NCBI RefSeq assembly: GCF_900129365.1
Contig: NZ_FQVM01000010.1
Span: forward strand, 1 to 64,000
Reading direction: 5' to 3'
DNA from: Clostridium fallax
GTDB taxonomy: Bacteria > Bacillota > Clostridia > Clostridiales > Clostridiaceae
DNA length: 64,000 nt
Positions 8,356 to 18,878 of the stretch are shown piece by piece. The first letter of the stretch is position 1, and each line of letters begins with the position of its first letter. The position numbers and the translations under genes are program-made. The notes below the pieces were generated by a model, which worked only from the letters and a program-made list of their open reading frames with translations, was not told the origin of the DNA and searched no databases.

Positions 8356-10431
8356 ATGAAGGACAAAAAATTTATTACTTTTACATTAGTAAGTATTTTT
8401 ATAAGTACAAATTTTACAATAGCCAATGCAAGAACTGTAGGATTTGGTGATATAAATAAAGATAGTAATATTATAACTGAAAACCATCATGTAAATGATA
8501 ACAATAATTTAATTGATGGTAATATTAAAAATAATAATATTAGTAAAGAAAATAATAGTAATAATAAAGAAGAATCGCAAAATAGTGATTCTCAAATTAA
8601 TGACAATAATAATATAGATAATAATATAAACAAAGAAAATGAAAATAATGATGAAGATAAAAATTTAGAAGACAAAAATTTAAATGAAGATAATCAATCC
8701 AACATAGAAAATAGTATAAATAATAATAAAGATAATGGTAAAGACAATATAAAAAATGGATGGGTAGAAGAGAATAATAATAAATACTATTATAAAGACA
8801 ACCATAAGATATTAGGATGGATTGATCTACATGGAGATAAATATTATTTAGATAGTAATAATTATGGGGCCATGGCTAAAAGGTGGAACTATATAAATAA
8901 TAAGTGGTATTACTTTAATGAAGATGGAAAAATGTTAAAGGGATGGTTACTAGATAATGGTACATGGTATTATTTAGATGAAGATGGAACTATGAAAACA
9001 GGCTGGTTTAGTGATGGAAGCCATTGGTATTATCTATATCCAACAAGTGGAGCTATGGCTACCGGATGGGTTAAAGATGGTGAAGATTGGTATTATTTAA
9101 ATAGTAGTGGATATATGCAAACAGGATGGTTAAATCTAGGAGGTACATGGTACTATTTAAATTCTTCAGGAAGAATGCAGACAGGCTGGTTTAGTGATGG
9201 AAGCCATTGGTATTATCTATATCCATCAAATGGAGCTATGGCTATCGGATGGGTTAAAGATGGTGAAGATTGGTATTATTTAAATAGTAGTGGATATATG
9301 CAAACAGGATGGTTAAATCTAGGAGGCACGTGGTACTACTTAAATTCTTCAGGAAAAATGAAGACAGGCTGGTTTAGTGATGGAAGCTATTGGTATTATC
9401 TATATCCAACAAGTGGAGCTATGGCTACCGGGTGGGTTAAAGATGGTGAAGATTGGTATTATTTAAATAGTAGTGGGTATATGCAAACAGGATGGTTAAA
9501 TCTAGGAGGTACATGGCACTATTTAAATTCTTCAGGAAAAATGGAGACAGGCTGGTTTAGTGACGGAAGTCATTGGTATTATTTATATCCATCGAGTGGA
9601 GCTATGGCTACCGGTTGGATTTTGGATAATAATAATTGGTATTACTTATATAATAGTGGGGCTATGGCCTGTGATAATATTATAAATGGATGGTATGTAA
9701 ATAATCAGGGAATTTGCAAGGATAAGGTTATAGAAAACATTAATTATGGAACAAGTGGATATGGAAGAAATTTAGATGCATATAAAATAGGAAGTGGATC
9801 TAAAAGCTTAGTTGCAGTATTTGAAGTTCATGGATATGAAGATGCTTGGGCAGGAGATGGAAATGAATTAGTAAAGATAGCTAATGATTTAATTTATGAT
9901 TTAGCATTAAGATTTGGTAGATATGGTGGTATTAATGATTGGTCAGTTTATATAATTCCGTCAGCAAATCCTGATGGATTAATAGATGGTTGGACTAATA
10001 ATGGACCTGGAAGAACTACAGTAAAGCATGGAGTAGATATTAATAGATCATTCCCAACTGGATTTAGGCCAAGATATGATGGAAGAAATTATACAGGAGC
10101 AATTAGTTTAGGAACTCCAGAGTCTAAATATCTATATAATTTTATAAGCAGTATAAATAATAAATCTACAGAATCAGTTTTATTAGATGTTCATGGATGG
10201 GAAAATAAAACAATAGGATCTTATCAAGTTGGTAGGTATTTTGATGAACAATTTGGTTTTAGAAATATAGATGCTTATCCAGGTGGATTTTTAATATCTT
10301 GGGGAAACTCAATAGGAATGAAATCTAACCTAGTTGAATTACCTTATCCAAGTTCAAGTTATGATATAAAGGTTAAGGATTTTAAAGGAAGAATGTTAAG
10401 AGCATTTATAAACCTTATGGAAGGTATGTAG
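8356..10431 (+). CDS. Secreted M14 zinc carboxypeptidase with cell-wall-binding repeats
   Basis: 691 aa. A signal peptide occupies residues 1-25 (cut after IANA), then a long Asn/Asp/Glu-rich linker (~30-135). Next come choline-binding-type wall repeats (~136-455, units like GWxxDGxxWYYLxxxGxMxTGW), then a peptidase M14 domain (~466-691). Expected catalytic residues are visible: zinc ligands H492 and E495 (HGYE) and H613 (LLDVHG), substrate-binding R564 (GVDINRSF), an NPDG motif at 538-541, and the general base E661 (NLVELP). It probably trims peptidoglycan stem peptides or another surface peptide while anchored to wall polymer. RBS AAAGGGA precedes the ATG. It is monocistronic between two terminators. 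The wall repeats include a near-identical 183-bp DNA repeat. Confidence 0.88.
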   Translation: MKDKKFITFTLVSIFISTNFTIANARTVGFGDINKDSNIITENHHVNDNNNLIDGNIKNNNISKENNSNNKEESQNSDSQINDNNNIDNNINKENENNDEDKNLEDKNLNEDNQSNIENSINNNKDNGKDNIKNGWVEENNNKYYYKDNHKILGWIDLHGDKYYLDSNNYGAMAKRWNYINNKWYYFNEDGKMLKGWLLDNGTWYYLDEDGTMKTGWFSDGSHWYYLYPTSGAMATGWVKDGEDWYYLNSSGYMQTGWLNLGGTWYYLNSSGRMQTGWFSDGSHWYYLYPSNGAMAIGWVKDGEDWYYLNSSGYMQTGWLNLGGTWYYLNSSGKMKTGWFSDGSYWYYLYPTSGAMATGWVKDGEDWYYLNSSGYMQTGWLNLGGTWHYLNSSGKMETGWFSDGSHWYYLYPSSGAMATGWILDNNNWYYLYNSGAMACDNIINGWYVNNQGICKDKVIENINYGTSGYGRNLDAYKIGSGSKSLVAVFEVHGYEDAWAGDGNELVKIANDLIYDLALRFGRYGGINDWSVYIIPSANPDGLIDGWTNNGPGRTTVKHGVDINRSFPTGFRPRYDGRNYTGAISLGTPESKYLYNFISSINNKSTESVLLDVHGWENKTIGSYQVGRYFDEQFGFRNIDAYPGGFLISWGNSIGMKSNLVELPYPSSSYDIKVKDFKGRMLRAFINLMEGM
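8998..9618 (+). repeat. 183-bp tandem coding repeat, about 3.4 copies
   Basis: Copies begin at 8998, 9181, 9364 and 9547 (ACAGGCTGGTTTAGTGA...), exactly 183 bp (61 codons) apart. The fourth copy is partial. Copies differ by only a few bases each, including synonymous changes such as ACATGG/ACGTGG. They encode cell-wall-binding repeat units. The low divergence indicates recent tandem duplication or ongoing conversion. Confidence 0.9.
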
Positions 10432-10478
10432 TATAGATTTAAAATATAGTATTCTATATAAACTATTTAAAATAAAAG

Positions 10479-10527
10479 AACTATGAAATAAACAAGATTT
10501 TAAATCTAATTTCATAGTTTTTTTTAT
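10479..10527 (+). terminator. Terminator after the M14 peptidase gene
   Basis: The hairpin AACTATGAAAT/ATTTCATAGTT is followed by TTTTTTTATT. Confidence 0.8.
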
Positions 10528-10779
10528 TATATAAATCTTATAAGGATAATTATTATATATATAAATAAAATAATAATTTACTGCACATAATTAAATATAA
10601 ATTTTAATGATAATTGGATTTTAATTGTGACTAAGAAGGATATTAAAACATCAAAGGCATTTAAAACATATTTTGACCATATATAAAAGAAAATAGAATT
10701 TTAAAGGTTTTTTAATAGAGTTATAATTATAATAGAAATGAATAAAGGGAATATTGCCTTTATATAGGAGGGGTGTTTT

Positions 10780-11313
10780 TTGCTTAAGGGAGAGAAGATT
10801 TATTTAAGATCTGTAGAGAAAAGGGATATGAGTATATTTTATAGCTTTTGTGAGGAAGAGGAAGTTCGCAAATTTGATGGTGGTCATAAGATAATGCCAG
10901 CATTAGAAAGAGTAATGCAATCTTTTGATGAAATGACTAATAACAGAAGAGATGCATTAAGTATAATAAATGAAAAGAATGTATTAGTTGGATATATGAC
11001 ATTTAAAGAAAAAATGGATACTATAAATGTTTATTCTATAGGCATAACTATAGGATCTAGGTATTGGAATAGGGGATATGGAAAAGATTCTATAAAAACT
11101 TTATTAGATTATTTATTTATGTATAGAGCAGCTCAGAGAGTTGAACTAGAAGTTGTAGATTATAATGAAAGGGCTATAAATTGTTATAAAAGTTGTGGGT
11201 TTATAAAAGAAGGAACTAAAAGAAAAAGTTATTTTTCAAATGGAAAGTATCATGATGTATTTATGATGGGAATACTTAGTGAAGAATATAAGGATGGCGT
11301 TATAAAAGAATAG
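10780..11313 (+). CDS. GNAT family N-acetyltransferase (RimJ/RimL-like)
   Basis: 177 aa, TTG start behind AGGAGGGGTG. It has the acetyl-CoA-binding signature GSRYWNRGYGKDSIKTLLDYLF (around residues 91-112) and the C-terminal block VVDYNERAINCYKSCGFIKEG of RimJ/RimL-type acetyltransferases. These acetylate the N-terminal or side-chain amine of proteins or small molecules. The substrate cannot be deduced. It is a single-gene unit with its own terminator. Confidence 0.8.
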   Translation: MLKGEKIYLRSVEKRDMSIFYSFCEEEEVRKFDGGHKIMPALERVMQSFDEMTNNRRDALSIINEKNVLVGYMTFKEKMDTINVYSIGITIGSRYWNRGYGKDSIKTLLDYLFMYRAAQRVELEVVDYNERAINCYKSCGFIKEGTKRKSYFSNGKYHDVFMMGILSEEYKDGVIKE

Positions 11314-11320
11314 GGTTTTT

Positions 11321-11353
11321 AACACTGATTTTGTAAAAAATCAGTGTTTTTTT
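11321..11353 (+). terminator. Terminator after the GNAT gene
   Basis: The hairpin AACACTGATTT/AAATCAGTGTT is followed by TTTTTATTT. Confidence 0.8.
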
Positions 11354-11446
11354 ATTTAGAAATGTATTATAAATAAATGATAAAATAAAACTATATGGAG
11401 AAAATAAATGATAAATTAATTCTCATAAATTTTAGGAGAGTGTACT

Positions 11447-14400
11447 ATGGGTTTAAAATTAATATATGGAAGAGCTGGTAGTGGAAAGAGTCATTATTGT
11501 ATAGATGAAATAAAGAAAAAGATTAATAACAATAGAAAATTAATATTACTTGTGCCAGAGCAATTTACATTTCAGACAGAGACTAAATTACTTAGAGAAA
11601 TTGGAGAAACGAGTGTTATAAATGCAGAAGTTTTGAGCTTTAAGAGAATGGCGTATAGAGTTTTTAATGAATGTGGTGGAATTACTCATGACAGAATGAA
11701 AGATGCTGGAAAAAGTATGCTTATATATAAAATACTACAGGATTTAAATGATGAAATGACTGTATTTAATAAATCAGCAAATAAGCAAGGATTTATAGAT
11801 ATAGTATCTAAAACAGTAACAGAATTCAAAAAGTATAATATTACCCAGGAAATATTAGGAGAAACAATCGATAGTCTTCATAAAGAGGAAGATGAACTTA
11901 AAAATAAATTACAAGATTTAAAAAAATTATTTGATGAGTTTAACTTTAAAATTAGCAAAAATTATATAGATACTGATGATGAACTTACTATGTTAGCAGA
12001 AAAATTAGACTTTTGTAATATTTATGATGGAGCAGAAATTTGGGTAGATGAGTTTACAACATTTACTCCACAACAGATGTCTGTACTTACAAAGCTTTTA
12101 AGAAGATGTAAGAGAGTTAATATAACTTTAGTTTCAGATGGAGAAAATAATGGTAATTTAGAAACGGATATATTTAATGTTACTAAAAGTACAGAAAGAA
12201 GACTTATAAAACTTATAGAAGAAAATAAAATTCCTTTTGATGGGGTAAAAAATTTAAATAAAAAGAAAAATCCTAGATTTAAAAATAGTGAAGAATTAGC
12301 TTATCTAGAATCTCATTTCTTTTCTTATCCTTTTAAGGCTTATAAGGATAAGACTAAAGATATAAGAATTTATAAGGCTAATAATAGTTATGATGAATTT
12401 AATTGGATTGCAAAGGATATTATTCGTCTTGTTCGTGATGAAGGTTATAGATTTAAAGATATTTCTGTAGTTTGTAGAAGTATAGATAATTATGAAAAGA
12501 TATCTTCAGTAATTTTTTCAGAATATGATATACCTTATTTTATAGATAAAAAAATAGCTGTAACTAGTAATCCATTAATAGTTTTAATTAGTTCAGTTTT
12601 TGAAATTTATTTAAAAAATTGGAACTATGAAAGTGTCTTTAGATATTTAAAAACTGGCTTAACTTCAATAGATAAAGACTATATAGATATTATAGAAAAT
12701 TATGTTTTAGCTAAAGGAATAAAAGGAGCTAAATGGAGAGAAGAGTGGTGGAGTTATCCTGTTTATGAAAATTCAAAGAAAAGTGATGAACCTTCTATTG
12801 AAGAAACTCAACTATTAAACACAATTAATGATATAAAAGATTTAATTAGGAAGCCTCTTATTAATTTCTTTGAAAGTTTAAAAAAATCTAAGACTTTAAG
12901 AGATAAATGTGAGTTATTATATGACTTTTTATTAAATTTAGGTGTATTAAGTAAAATAGATTCCTTATCTAAGGAATTTGAAGAAAAGGAAATAATGGAT
13001 AAGGCTAAAGAATATTCTCAAATTCAAGATATAGTTATGGAAGTATTAGATCAAATGGTTGAAGTTTTAGGAAATGAGGAAATTACAAATAAGGAATTTA
13101 TAAAAATTCTTCAAGTAGGATTTGAAAAATATGAAATGGGAGTTATACCTCTTTCTTTAGATCAAGTGAATATAGGAGATATTGCAAGAATTAGAAGTAG
13201 AGATGTTAAAGCTTTATATATAGTTGGAGTAAATGATGGAATTTTACCTTCTGCTAACAAAGAAGAAGGTATACTTTCAGATAAAGATAGAGAGGTTTTA
13301 AGTAATAAAGGAGTAGATTTAGCTTCTGATACAAAAACTAAAGCTTTTGAAGAACAGTTTTTAGTATACACAGCACTAACTATTGCTACAAATTATTTAG
13401 TTATAACATATCCATTAGCAGATTTTGAAGGTAAGGCTTTGAGACCATCTATAATAGTTCCGAGACTTAAAAAGATATTTCCTTATTTAAAAGAAGAAAG
13501 TGAAATATTTAAAGTTCAAAGGGATAAGTATGAAAAAATATCTTCTCCTAAACCAACTTTTAATAATCTTATAGAAGCTTTAAGAAGAGAGTATGATGAT
13601 AAAAGTATAGAAAGTTATTGGGGGGAAGTTTACAGTTGGTATAAAGATAATGATCAATGGAAAGAAAAGTCTAAGAGAATGATAGAAGGATTATTTTATA
13701 GTAATCAAGCTGAAGATGTAGATAAGGAAAAAATTAAAGCTTTATATAGTTCAGCAAAAAATAAAAATAAATTTTTATTTAATGTATCAAGAATAGAAAA
13801 ATATGCTCAATGCCCTTTTGCTTATTATATTAAATATGGACTTAAGGCAAAAGATAGAAAAATATATGAATTTACAGCTCCAGACTTAGGAAGTTTTATG
13901 CATGAAATTTTAGATAAATTTACAAACTATATAAGAAATAACAAGTTAAATTGGGGTGAATTAGAAAAAGAGCAGTGTGAAAAATTAATTTCTAATTTAG
14001 TTGAAGAGGAAATCACGGAAAATTCCTTAAGTATTTTAAATAGTAATAAGAGATATCAGTATTTTACTAATAGATTTAAAAGAATTTTAACTAAGTCAGT
14101 TACTGTAATATCAGAGCATATAAAAAGAAGTGATTTTAAAATATTTAAAAATGAATTTGAGTTTGGAAACTTTAAAGATAGTGAACCAATAAAGTTAAAT
14201 ATATCTAAAGATGAAGAAGTATTATTAACAGGAAGAATAGATAGAATAGATACTTTAGATTTAGATGGTAATACTTATATAAAAATAATAGATTATAAGT
14301 CTGGTAGCAAAGAGTTTAATTTAAATGAATTATACTATGGTCTTCAAATACAGCTTTTAGTTTATTTAGATGCTATTCTTAAAAACTCTAAATATTTATT

Positions 14401-14923
14401 AGAAAAGCAAGCAGTACCTGGAGCTATACTTTATTTTAAGATTGATGACCCAATAATTAAAAGTGATATAGATTTAAGTGATGAAGAGATAAAAGAAAAG
14501 ATATTAAAAAAATTAAAGATGAATGGATTATTGTTAAAGGATGCAGATGTAGTAAGGTCTATGGATAATAGTATAGAGAGTATCTCTTTAATAATACCTG
14601 CAAGCTTTAATAAGGATGGAAGTTTCTCAAAAAGAAGTTCTGTTATTACTGAAGAGGATTTTTTGGTATTAAGAAAATATGTAAATGATAAAATGATAGA
14701 ATTGTGCAATGAGATGTTAAGTGGAAAAATAAAAATAGAACCTACAAAAGATGGAGATTTTTCATACTGTAGTTATTGTGATTATGGATGTATATGTCAA
14801 TTTGATACTGGGATAAAAGAAAATAAATATAATATCATAGGTAAAAAAAGTGATGATGAAATATGGAATAATATATTACAAAAAGTAAATTGCAAAGGTG
14901 GTGAGGATAATGGCGGAAACTAA
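11447..14923 (+). CDS. addB: ATP-dependent helicase/deoxyribonuclease subunit B
   Basis: 1158 aa. The Walker A motif GRAGSGKS is at residues 8-15. A C-terminal RecB-type nuclease domain contains the iron-sulfur cluster cysteines C789 (CPFAYYI), C1108, C1111 and C1117 (CSYCDYGCIC), the pattern of AddB, and the nuclease motif IIDYKSG. AddAB processes double-strand breaks to a recombinogenic 3' end at Chi sites and loads RecA. The stop overlaps the addA start by 14 nt, so translation is coupled. RBS TAGGAGAG. Confidence 0.95.
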   Translation: MGLKLIYGRAGSGKSHYCIDEIKKKINNNRKLILLVPEQFTFQTETKLLREIGETSVINAEVLSFKRMAYRVFNECGGITHDRMKDAGKSMLIYKILQDLNDEMTVFNKSANKQGFIDIVSKTVTEFKKYNITQEILGETIDSLHKEEDELKNKLQDLKKLFDEFNFKISKNYIDTDDELTMLAEKLDFCNIYDGAEIWVDEFTTFTPQQMSVLTKLLRRCKRVNITLVSDGENNGNLETDIFNVTKSTERRLIKLIEENKIPFDGVKNLNKKKNPRFKNSEELAYLESHFFSYPFKAYKDKTKDIRIYKANNSYDEFNWIAKDIIRLVRDEGYRFKDISVVCRSIDNYEKISSVIFSEYDIPYFIDKKIAVTSNPLIVLISSVFEIYLKNWNYESVFRYLKTGLTSIDKDYIDIIENYVLAKGIKGAKWREEWWSYPVYENSKKSDEPSIEETQLLNTINDIKDLIRKPLINFFESLKKSKTLRDKCELLYDFLLNLGVLSKIDSLSKEFEEKEIMDKAKEYSQIQDIVMEVLDQMVEVLGNEEITNKEFIKILQVGFEKYEMGVIPLSLDQVNIGDIARIRSRDVKALYIVGVNDGILPSANKEEGILSDKDREVLSNKGVDLASDTKTKAFEEQFLVYTALTIATNYLVITYPLADFEGKALRPSIIVPRLKKIFPYLKEESEIFKVQRDKYEKISSPKPTFNNLIEALRREYDDKSIESYWGEVYSWYKDNDQWKEKSKRMIEGLFYSNQAEDVDKEKIKALYSSAKNKNKFLFNVSRIEKYAQCPFAYYIKYGLKAKDRKIYEFTAPDLGSFMHEILDKFTNYIRNNKLNWGELEKEQCEKLISNLVEEEITENSLSILNSNKRYQYFTNRFKRILTKSVTVISEHIKRSDFKIFKNEFEFGNFKDSEPIKLNISKDEEVLLTGRIDRIDTLDLDGNTYIKIIDYKSGSKEFNLNELYYGLQIQLLVYLDAILKNSKYLLEKQAVPGAILYFKIDDPIIKSDIDLSDEEIKEKILKKLKMNGLLLKDADVVRSMDNSIESISLIIPASFNKDGSFSKRSSVITEEDFLVLRKYVNDKMIELCNEMLSGKIKIEPTKDGDFSYCSYCDYGCICQFDTGIKENKYNIIGKKSDDEIWNNILQKVNCKGGEDNGGN

Positions 14924-17900
14924 GTGGACAAATGAACAGTTAAATGCAATAAATGTTAGAGGGTGTAATTTATTAGTAGCAGCAGCAGCAGGTTCTGGAA
15001 AAACAGCTGTATTAGTTGAGAGAATAATTAAGATGATTACTAATAAGGATAATCCAATAGATATAGATAAACTATTGGTAGTTACATTTACTAATGCAGC
15101 AGCAGCAGAGATGAGAGAAAGAATAGGCGATGCTATTTCTAGGGAACTTGAAAAAGATCCAACTTCAATAGTTCTTCAAAGGCAATTAGCACTTTTAAGT
15201 AGAGCTAGTATTACTACCATACATTCTTTTTGCCTCGATGTTATTAAGAATAATTTTCATCATATAGATTTAGATCCTAATTTTAGGATAGGAGATGATA
15301 CAGAATGTACCTTGCTAAAGTTAGAAGTAATAGAAGAACTTTTTGAAGAAAAATATGAAGAAGATAATGAAGATTTTTTAAGGTTAGTTGAAGCTTATGG
15401 AGGAGGAAAAGATGATAAAAGCCTTCAAGATATGATTTTAAAATTATATAACTTTTCTATGAGTGGTCCTAATCCTAAGAAATGGTTAGAAGAAAGAGCG
15501 GAAGATTTTAATATAAATGATTTAAATGATCTTAGTGATACAAAGTGGTGGAATATATTATCTGAGACTATAACTATAGAACTTTATGGTATAGTAAAGC
15601 TTTTTGAAAAGGCTAAGGATATATGCATAAGTAGTGATGGATTAGAACCTTATATACAAAATCTTGATGATGATTTAATAAAAATAAATAGAATTAAAGA
15701 AGCTTTAAGTATTGGAATAGAAGAAACTTATAAAGCTTTTAGTTCTATAAAGTTTACTACTCTAAAAAGAATAAAGAAGGAACTAATAGAAAGAGAAGAG
15801 GATCAAAATAAAGTAAAAAAGCTAAGAGATGAAGGAAAAGAAAAAATAAAGAAACTTAATAACGAAATATTTTCATTTACTCCAGAGGAGATGGTAGATG
15901 GAATAAAAAAATGTTATTTACCGATAAAAACTTTAACTGATTTAGTTTTATATTTTAAAGATTTATATGATAAGAAAAAAAGAGAAAGAGGAATAATAGA
16001 CTTTAATGACTTAGAACATTTATGTATAGAGATTCTTAAGGATGGAGAAGAACCATCAAAAGTAGCATTAGATTTTAGAGAAAAGTTTGAAGAAGTATTA
16101 GTAGATGAATATCAGGATAGTAATAATGTTCAAGAAACTATAATCAATTTAATATCTAGAAGAAATTTAAAAAATCCTAATGTATTTATGGTAGGAGATG
16201 TAAAGCAAAGTATATACAGGTTTAGGCAAGCAAAGCCAGAATTATTTTTAGATAAATATAGCAAGTATTCAGAAGAGGAATATTTTGATAACAGAAAAAT
16301 AATGCTTTATAAAAACTTTAGAAGTAGGAAAGAAGTAATAAATGGAGTTAACTATATATTTACAATGCTTATGTCTAATATAATTGGTGAATTAGATTAT
16401 ACAGAAAAAGAAGCATTAAATTTAGGAGCTAATTACAAAGAATTATCATTAGAAAATATATATGATATTGATTCAAGTATTAATTTAGATAATGTAAAAA
16501 TAGCAGGGGATATAGAAGTTAATATTCTAGATAAGAATGAAAGTTTATCTAAAGAAGATCAGCAATCAGAAAATAATAAAGAAAAAGTATTGGATTTAAA
16601 TGATGGAGATAACGAAGAAGAGGACTTAACTTCTATTCAATTAGAGGGTAGGATAATAGCTAGAAGAATAAAAGAACTAATGGGTTATTCTAATGAAAAA
16701 AAGTATTTAGTTTATGATAAAAATATAAATAAATATAGAAATATTAGGTTTAAAGATATAGTAATACTTTTAAGAGCCACAAAGAATTGGTCAGAGGTAT
16801 TAGTTGAAGAACTTGCTCTTGAGGGAATACCGGTTTATGCAGATACAGGTACAGGATATTTTCAAACTATAGAAATAAGAACTATTATGTCTTTGCTTCA
16901 AATAATAGATAATCCAATGCAGGATATACACATAATATCAGCACTAAGATCTCCTATATTTGGTTTTACATCTGAAGAATTAGCAGATTTAAGATTGATA
17001 AATAAGGATCAATACTTTTTTAATAATATAAAAGAGGTAGTAAGTAATTTAGATATCAATACTTCTCATGAATTAAGAAGTAAATGTGATTATTTTATAG
17101 AATGTTTAGAAAGATGGAGAGAAAAATCTCTTTATATGGCCATTGATGAATTTATATGGTATTTGTATAGTGACACAGGTTACTATGGATATGTAGGAGC
17201 TATGCCTAATGGAGTACAAAGACAGGCAAATTTAAGAATATTATTTCAAAGAGCAAAGCAATTTGAAGAAACAAGTTTTAAGGGAGTATTTAACTTTATA
17301 AATTTTATAAGTAAGTTAAAAAATTCATCTGGAGATATGGGAAGTGCTAAAATACTTAGTGAAAATGAAGATGTAGTAAGGATAATGAGTATACACAAAA
17401 GTAAGGGCTTAGAGTTTCCTGTAGTATTTTTATCTGGAACAGGTAAAAACTTTAATTTAATGGATTTAAATAATGAGATTCTTATACATGAAGAATTAGG
17501 TTTCGGCCCAAATTGTATAGATATCCACAGAAGAATAAGTTATAATACTTTAGCAAGAAGTGCTATAAAGAAAAAATGTAAATTAGAGACTCTTTCAGAA
17601 GAAATGAGGATATTATATGTTGCTTTTACTAGGGCTAAGGAAAAGTTAATAATTACAGGAGCTAAGGCTAATTTAGAAGATACATTTAGTAAATGGTGTT
17701 CTTCAGCATTTCTAAATAAAAATAATATACTACCATCAGAAGTTTCTAAGTGTAAAAGTTATTTAGACTGGATAGGGATATCGTTAGCTAGACATAAGGA
17801 TGGACAATTAATTAGGGATATTGCCAATGTGGATATATTTTATTCAAATGATGAATTATCCACATGGAGTTTGAGAATTTGGAGCAAGAATGACTTTTCT

Positions 17901-18689
17901 GTGGATAAAAAACAAGAAAATGTGGATAAAAATAAAGATGATTTGTTTATAAGTAAGCAAGTGGATGAGATAGATAAGGAAATACTTAAAAGATTAGATT
18001 TTAATTATAAGTTTAAGGGAGCAACAATACTTCCTTCTAATGTATCTGTATCAGATTTAAAAAGAGCAAATTATGATGAAGATGATAATATGTTAAAAAT
18101 TTATAAAGATGAAGTCATAAAAAAGCCTAAATTTTTAAGAGAAGAAAAAGGACTATCTGCTGCTGAAAGAGGTACTGCTGTTCATTTTGTTATGCAGCAT
18201 TTAGATCTTAACAATATAGATACAATAGAAGAAATAAAAAAACAAATACAACAAATGATAGAAGATGAGCTATTAACAGAAGAACAGAGTAAGGCTATAT
18301 ATCCTCCTATGATTTATAAATTTTTTAAAAGTTCTTTAGGAAAAAGAATGCTTAAAGCTTTTAATGATGGGAAAATGATTAGAAGAGAATTACCTTTCTT
18401 TACAGAAATACCTGCAGTTTTAGTTAATGAAGAATTACCTAAGGATATATATATAAATGAAAAAATAAGATTACAAGGAATAATAGATTGCTTCTTTGAA
18501 GAGGATGATGGAATAGTTTTATTGGACTATAAAACAGACTATGTAGGCGAAGAAGGCAGTAATTCATTAAAAGAAAAGTATGAAATACAAATAAAATATT
18601 ATAGTAATACTTTAGAGAAAATTTTAAATAAAAAAGTAAAAGAAAAATATTTATATTTATTTTCAAATGGAGAAATAGTTAAATATTAA
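14910..18689 (+). CDS. addA: ATP-dependent helicase/nuclease subunit A
   Basis: 1259 aa, UvrD-like SF1 helicase plus nuclease. Walker A AAAAGSGKT is near residues 24-32, motif II is LVDEYQDS, motif III-like GDVKQSIYRFRQA, and motif VI is EEMRILYVAFTRAKEKL. The C-terminal nuclease has LLDYKTDYV with D1206 and K1208. The start at 14910 (after GGTGGTGAGG) fits better than the in-frame GTG at 14898, which lies inside the RBS region. It is the partner of AddB in end resection. Confidence 0.95.
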   Translation: MAETKWTNEQLNAINVRGCNLLVAAAAGSGKTAVLVERIIKMITNKDNPIDIDKLLVVTFTNAAAAEMRERIGDAISRELEKDPTSIVLQRQLALLSRASITTIHSFCLDVIKNNFHHIDLDPNFRIGDDTECTLLKLEVIEELFEEKYEEDNEDFLRLVEAYGGGKDDKSLQDMILKLYNFSMSGPNPKKWLEERAEDFNINDLNDLSDTKWWNILSETITIELYGIVKLFEKAKDICISSDGLEPYIQNLDDDLIKINRIKEALSIGIEETYKAFSSIKFTTLKRIKKELIEREEDQNKVKKLRDEGKEKIKKLNNEIFSFTPEEMVDGIKKCYLPIKTLTDLVLYFKDLYDKKKRERGIIDFNDLEHLCIEILKDGEEPSKVALDFREKFEEVLVDEYQDSNNVQETIINLISRRNLKNPNVFMVGDVKQSIYRFRQAKPELFLDKYSKYSEEEYFDNRKIMLYKNFRSRKEVINGVNYIFTMLMSNIIGELDYTEKEALNLGANYKELSLENIYDIDSSINLDNVKIAGDIEVNILDKNESLSKEDQQSENNKEKVLDLNDGDNEEEDLTSIQLEGRIIARRIKELMGYSNEKKYLVYDKNINKYRNIRFKDIVILLRATKNWSEVLVEELALEGIPVYADTGTGYFQTIEIRTIMSLLQIIDNPMQDIHIISALRSPIFGFTSEELADLRLINKDQYFFNNIKEVVSNLDINTSHELRSKCDYFIECLERWREKSLYMAIDEFIWYLYSDTGYYGYVGAMPNGVQRQANLRILFQRAKQFEETSFKGVFNFINFISKLKNSSGDMGSAKILSENEDVVRIMSIHKSKGLEFPVVFLSGTGKNFNLMDLNNEILIHEELGFGPNCIDIHRRISYNTLARSAIKKKCKLETLSEEMRILYVAFTRAKEKLIITGAKANLEDTFSKWCSSAFLNKNNILPSEVSKCKSYLDWIGISLARHKDGQLIRDIANVDIFYSNDELSTWSLRIWSKNDFSVDKKQENVDKNKDDLFISKQVDEIDKEILKRLDFNYKFKGATILPSNVSVSDLKRANYDEDDNMLKIYKDEVIKKPKFLREEKGLSAAERGTAVHFVMQHLDLNNIDTIEEIKKQIQQMIEDELLTEEQSKAIYPPMIYKFFKSSLGKRMLKAFNDGKMIRRELPFFTEIPAVLVNEELPKDIYINEKIRLQGIIDCFFEEDDGIVLLDYKTDYVGEEGSNSLKEKYEIQIKYYSNTLEKILNKKVKEKYLYLFSNGEIVKY

Positions 18690-18696
18690 AAAATAT

Positions 18697-18769
18697 AAGA
18701 GCTGAATCAAAATATAAATATAAAAATAATTTAATTACTATAGGTTTATTTTTGATTTAGCTCTTTTTA
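18697..18769 (+). terminator. addBA terminator
   Basis: The hairpin AAGAGCTGAATCAAAA/TTTTTGATTTAGCTCTT has a long AT-rich loop and ends in TTTTTAT. Confidence 0.7.
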
Positions 18770-18793
18770 TACCCCAATTAAATAATAATAATG

Positions 18794-18847
18794 AATATTT
18801 CGTAGAGAAACACTTTTAAATATTACTTTGTTTTTCTATGAAATATT
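18794..18847 (+). repeat. 19-bp inverted repeat, RNA hairpin
   Basis: The arms AATATTTCGTAGAGAAACA and TGTTTTTCTATGAAATATT enclose a 16-nt loop. Both imperfect positions are G-T pairs when read on the + strand but A-C mismatches on the - strand. The structure is therefore favoured in a rightward transcript. No T-run follows. It lies between the addBA terminator and the 3' end of the convergent AEC gene. Confidence 0.55.
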
Positions 18848-18878
18848 ATTAGTAAAATCTATAGTTTTTCTTTAGTAA

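Noticed and set aside
8998..9618. CRISPR-like or mobile repeat array
   Set aside because: The 183-bp repeats are in frame inside one gene and encode cell-wall-binding units.
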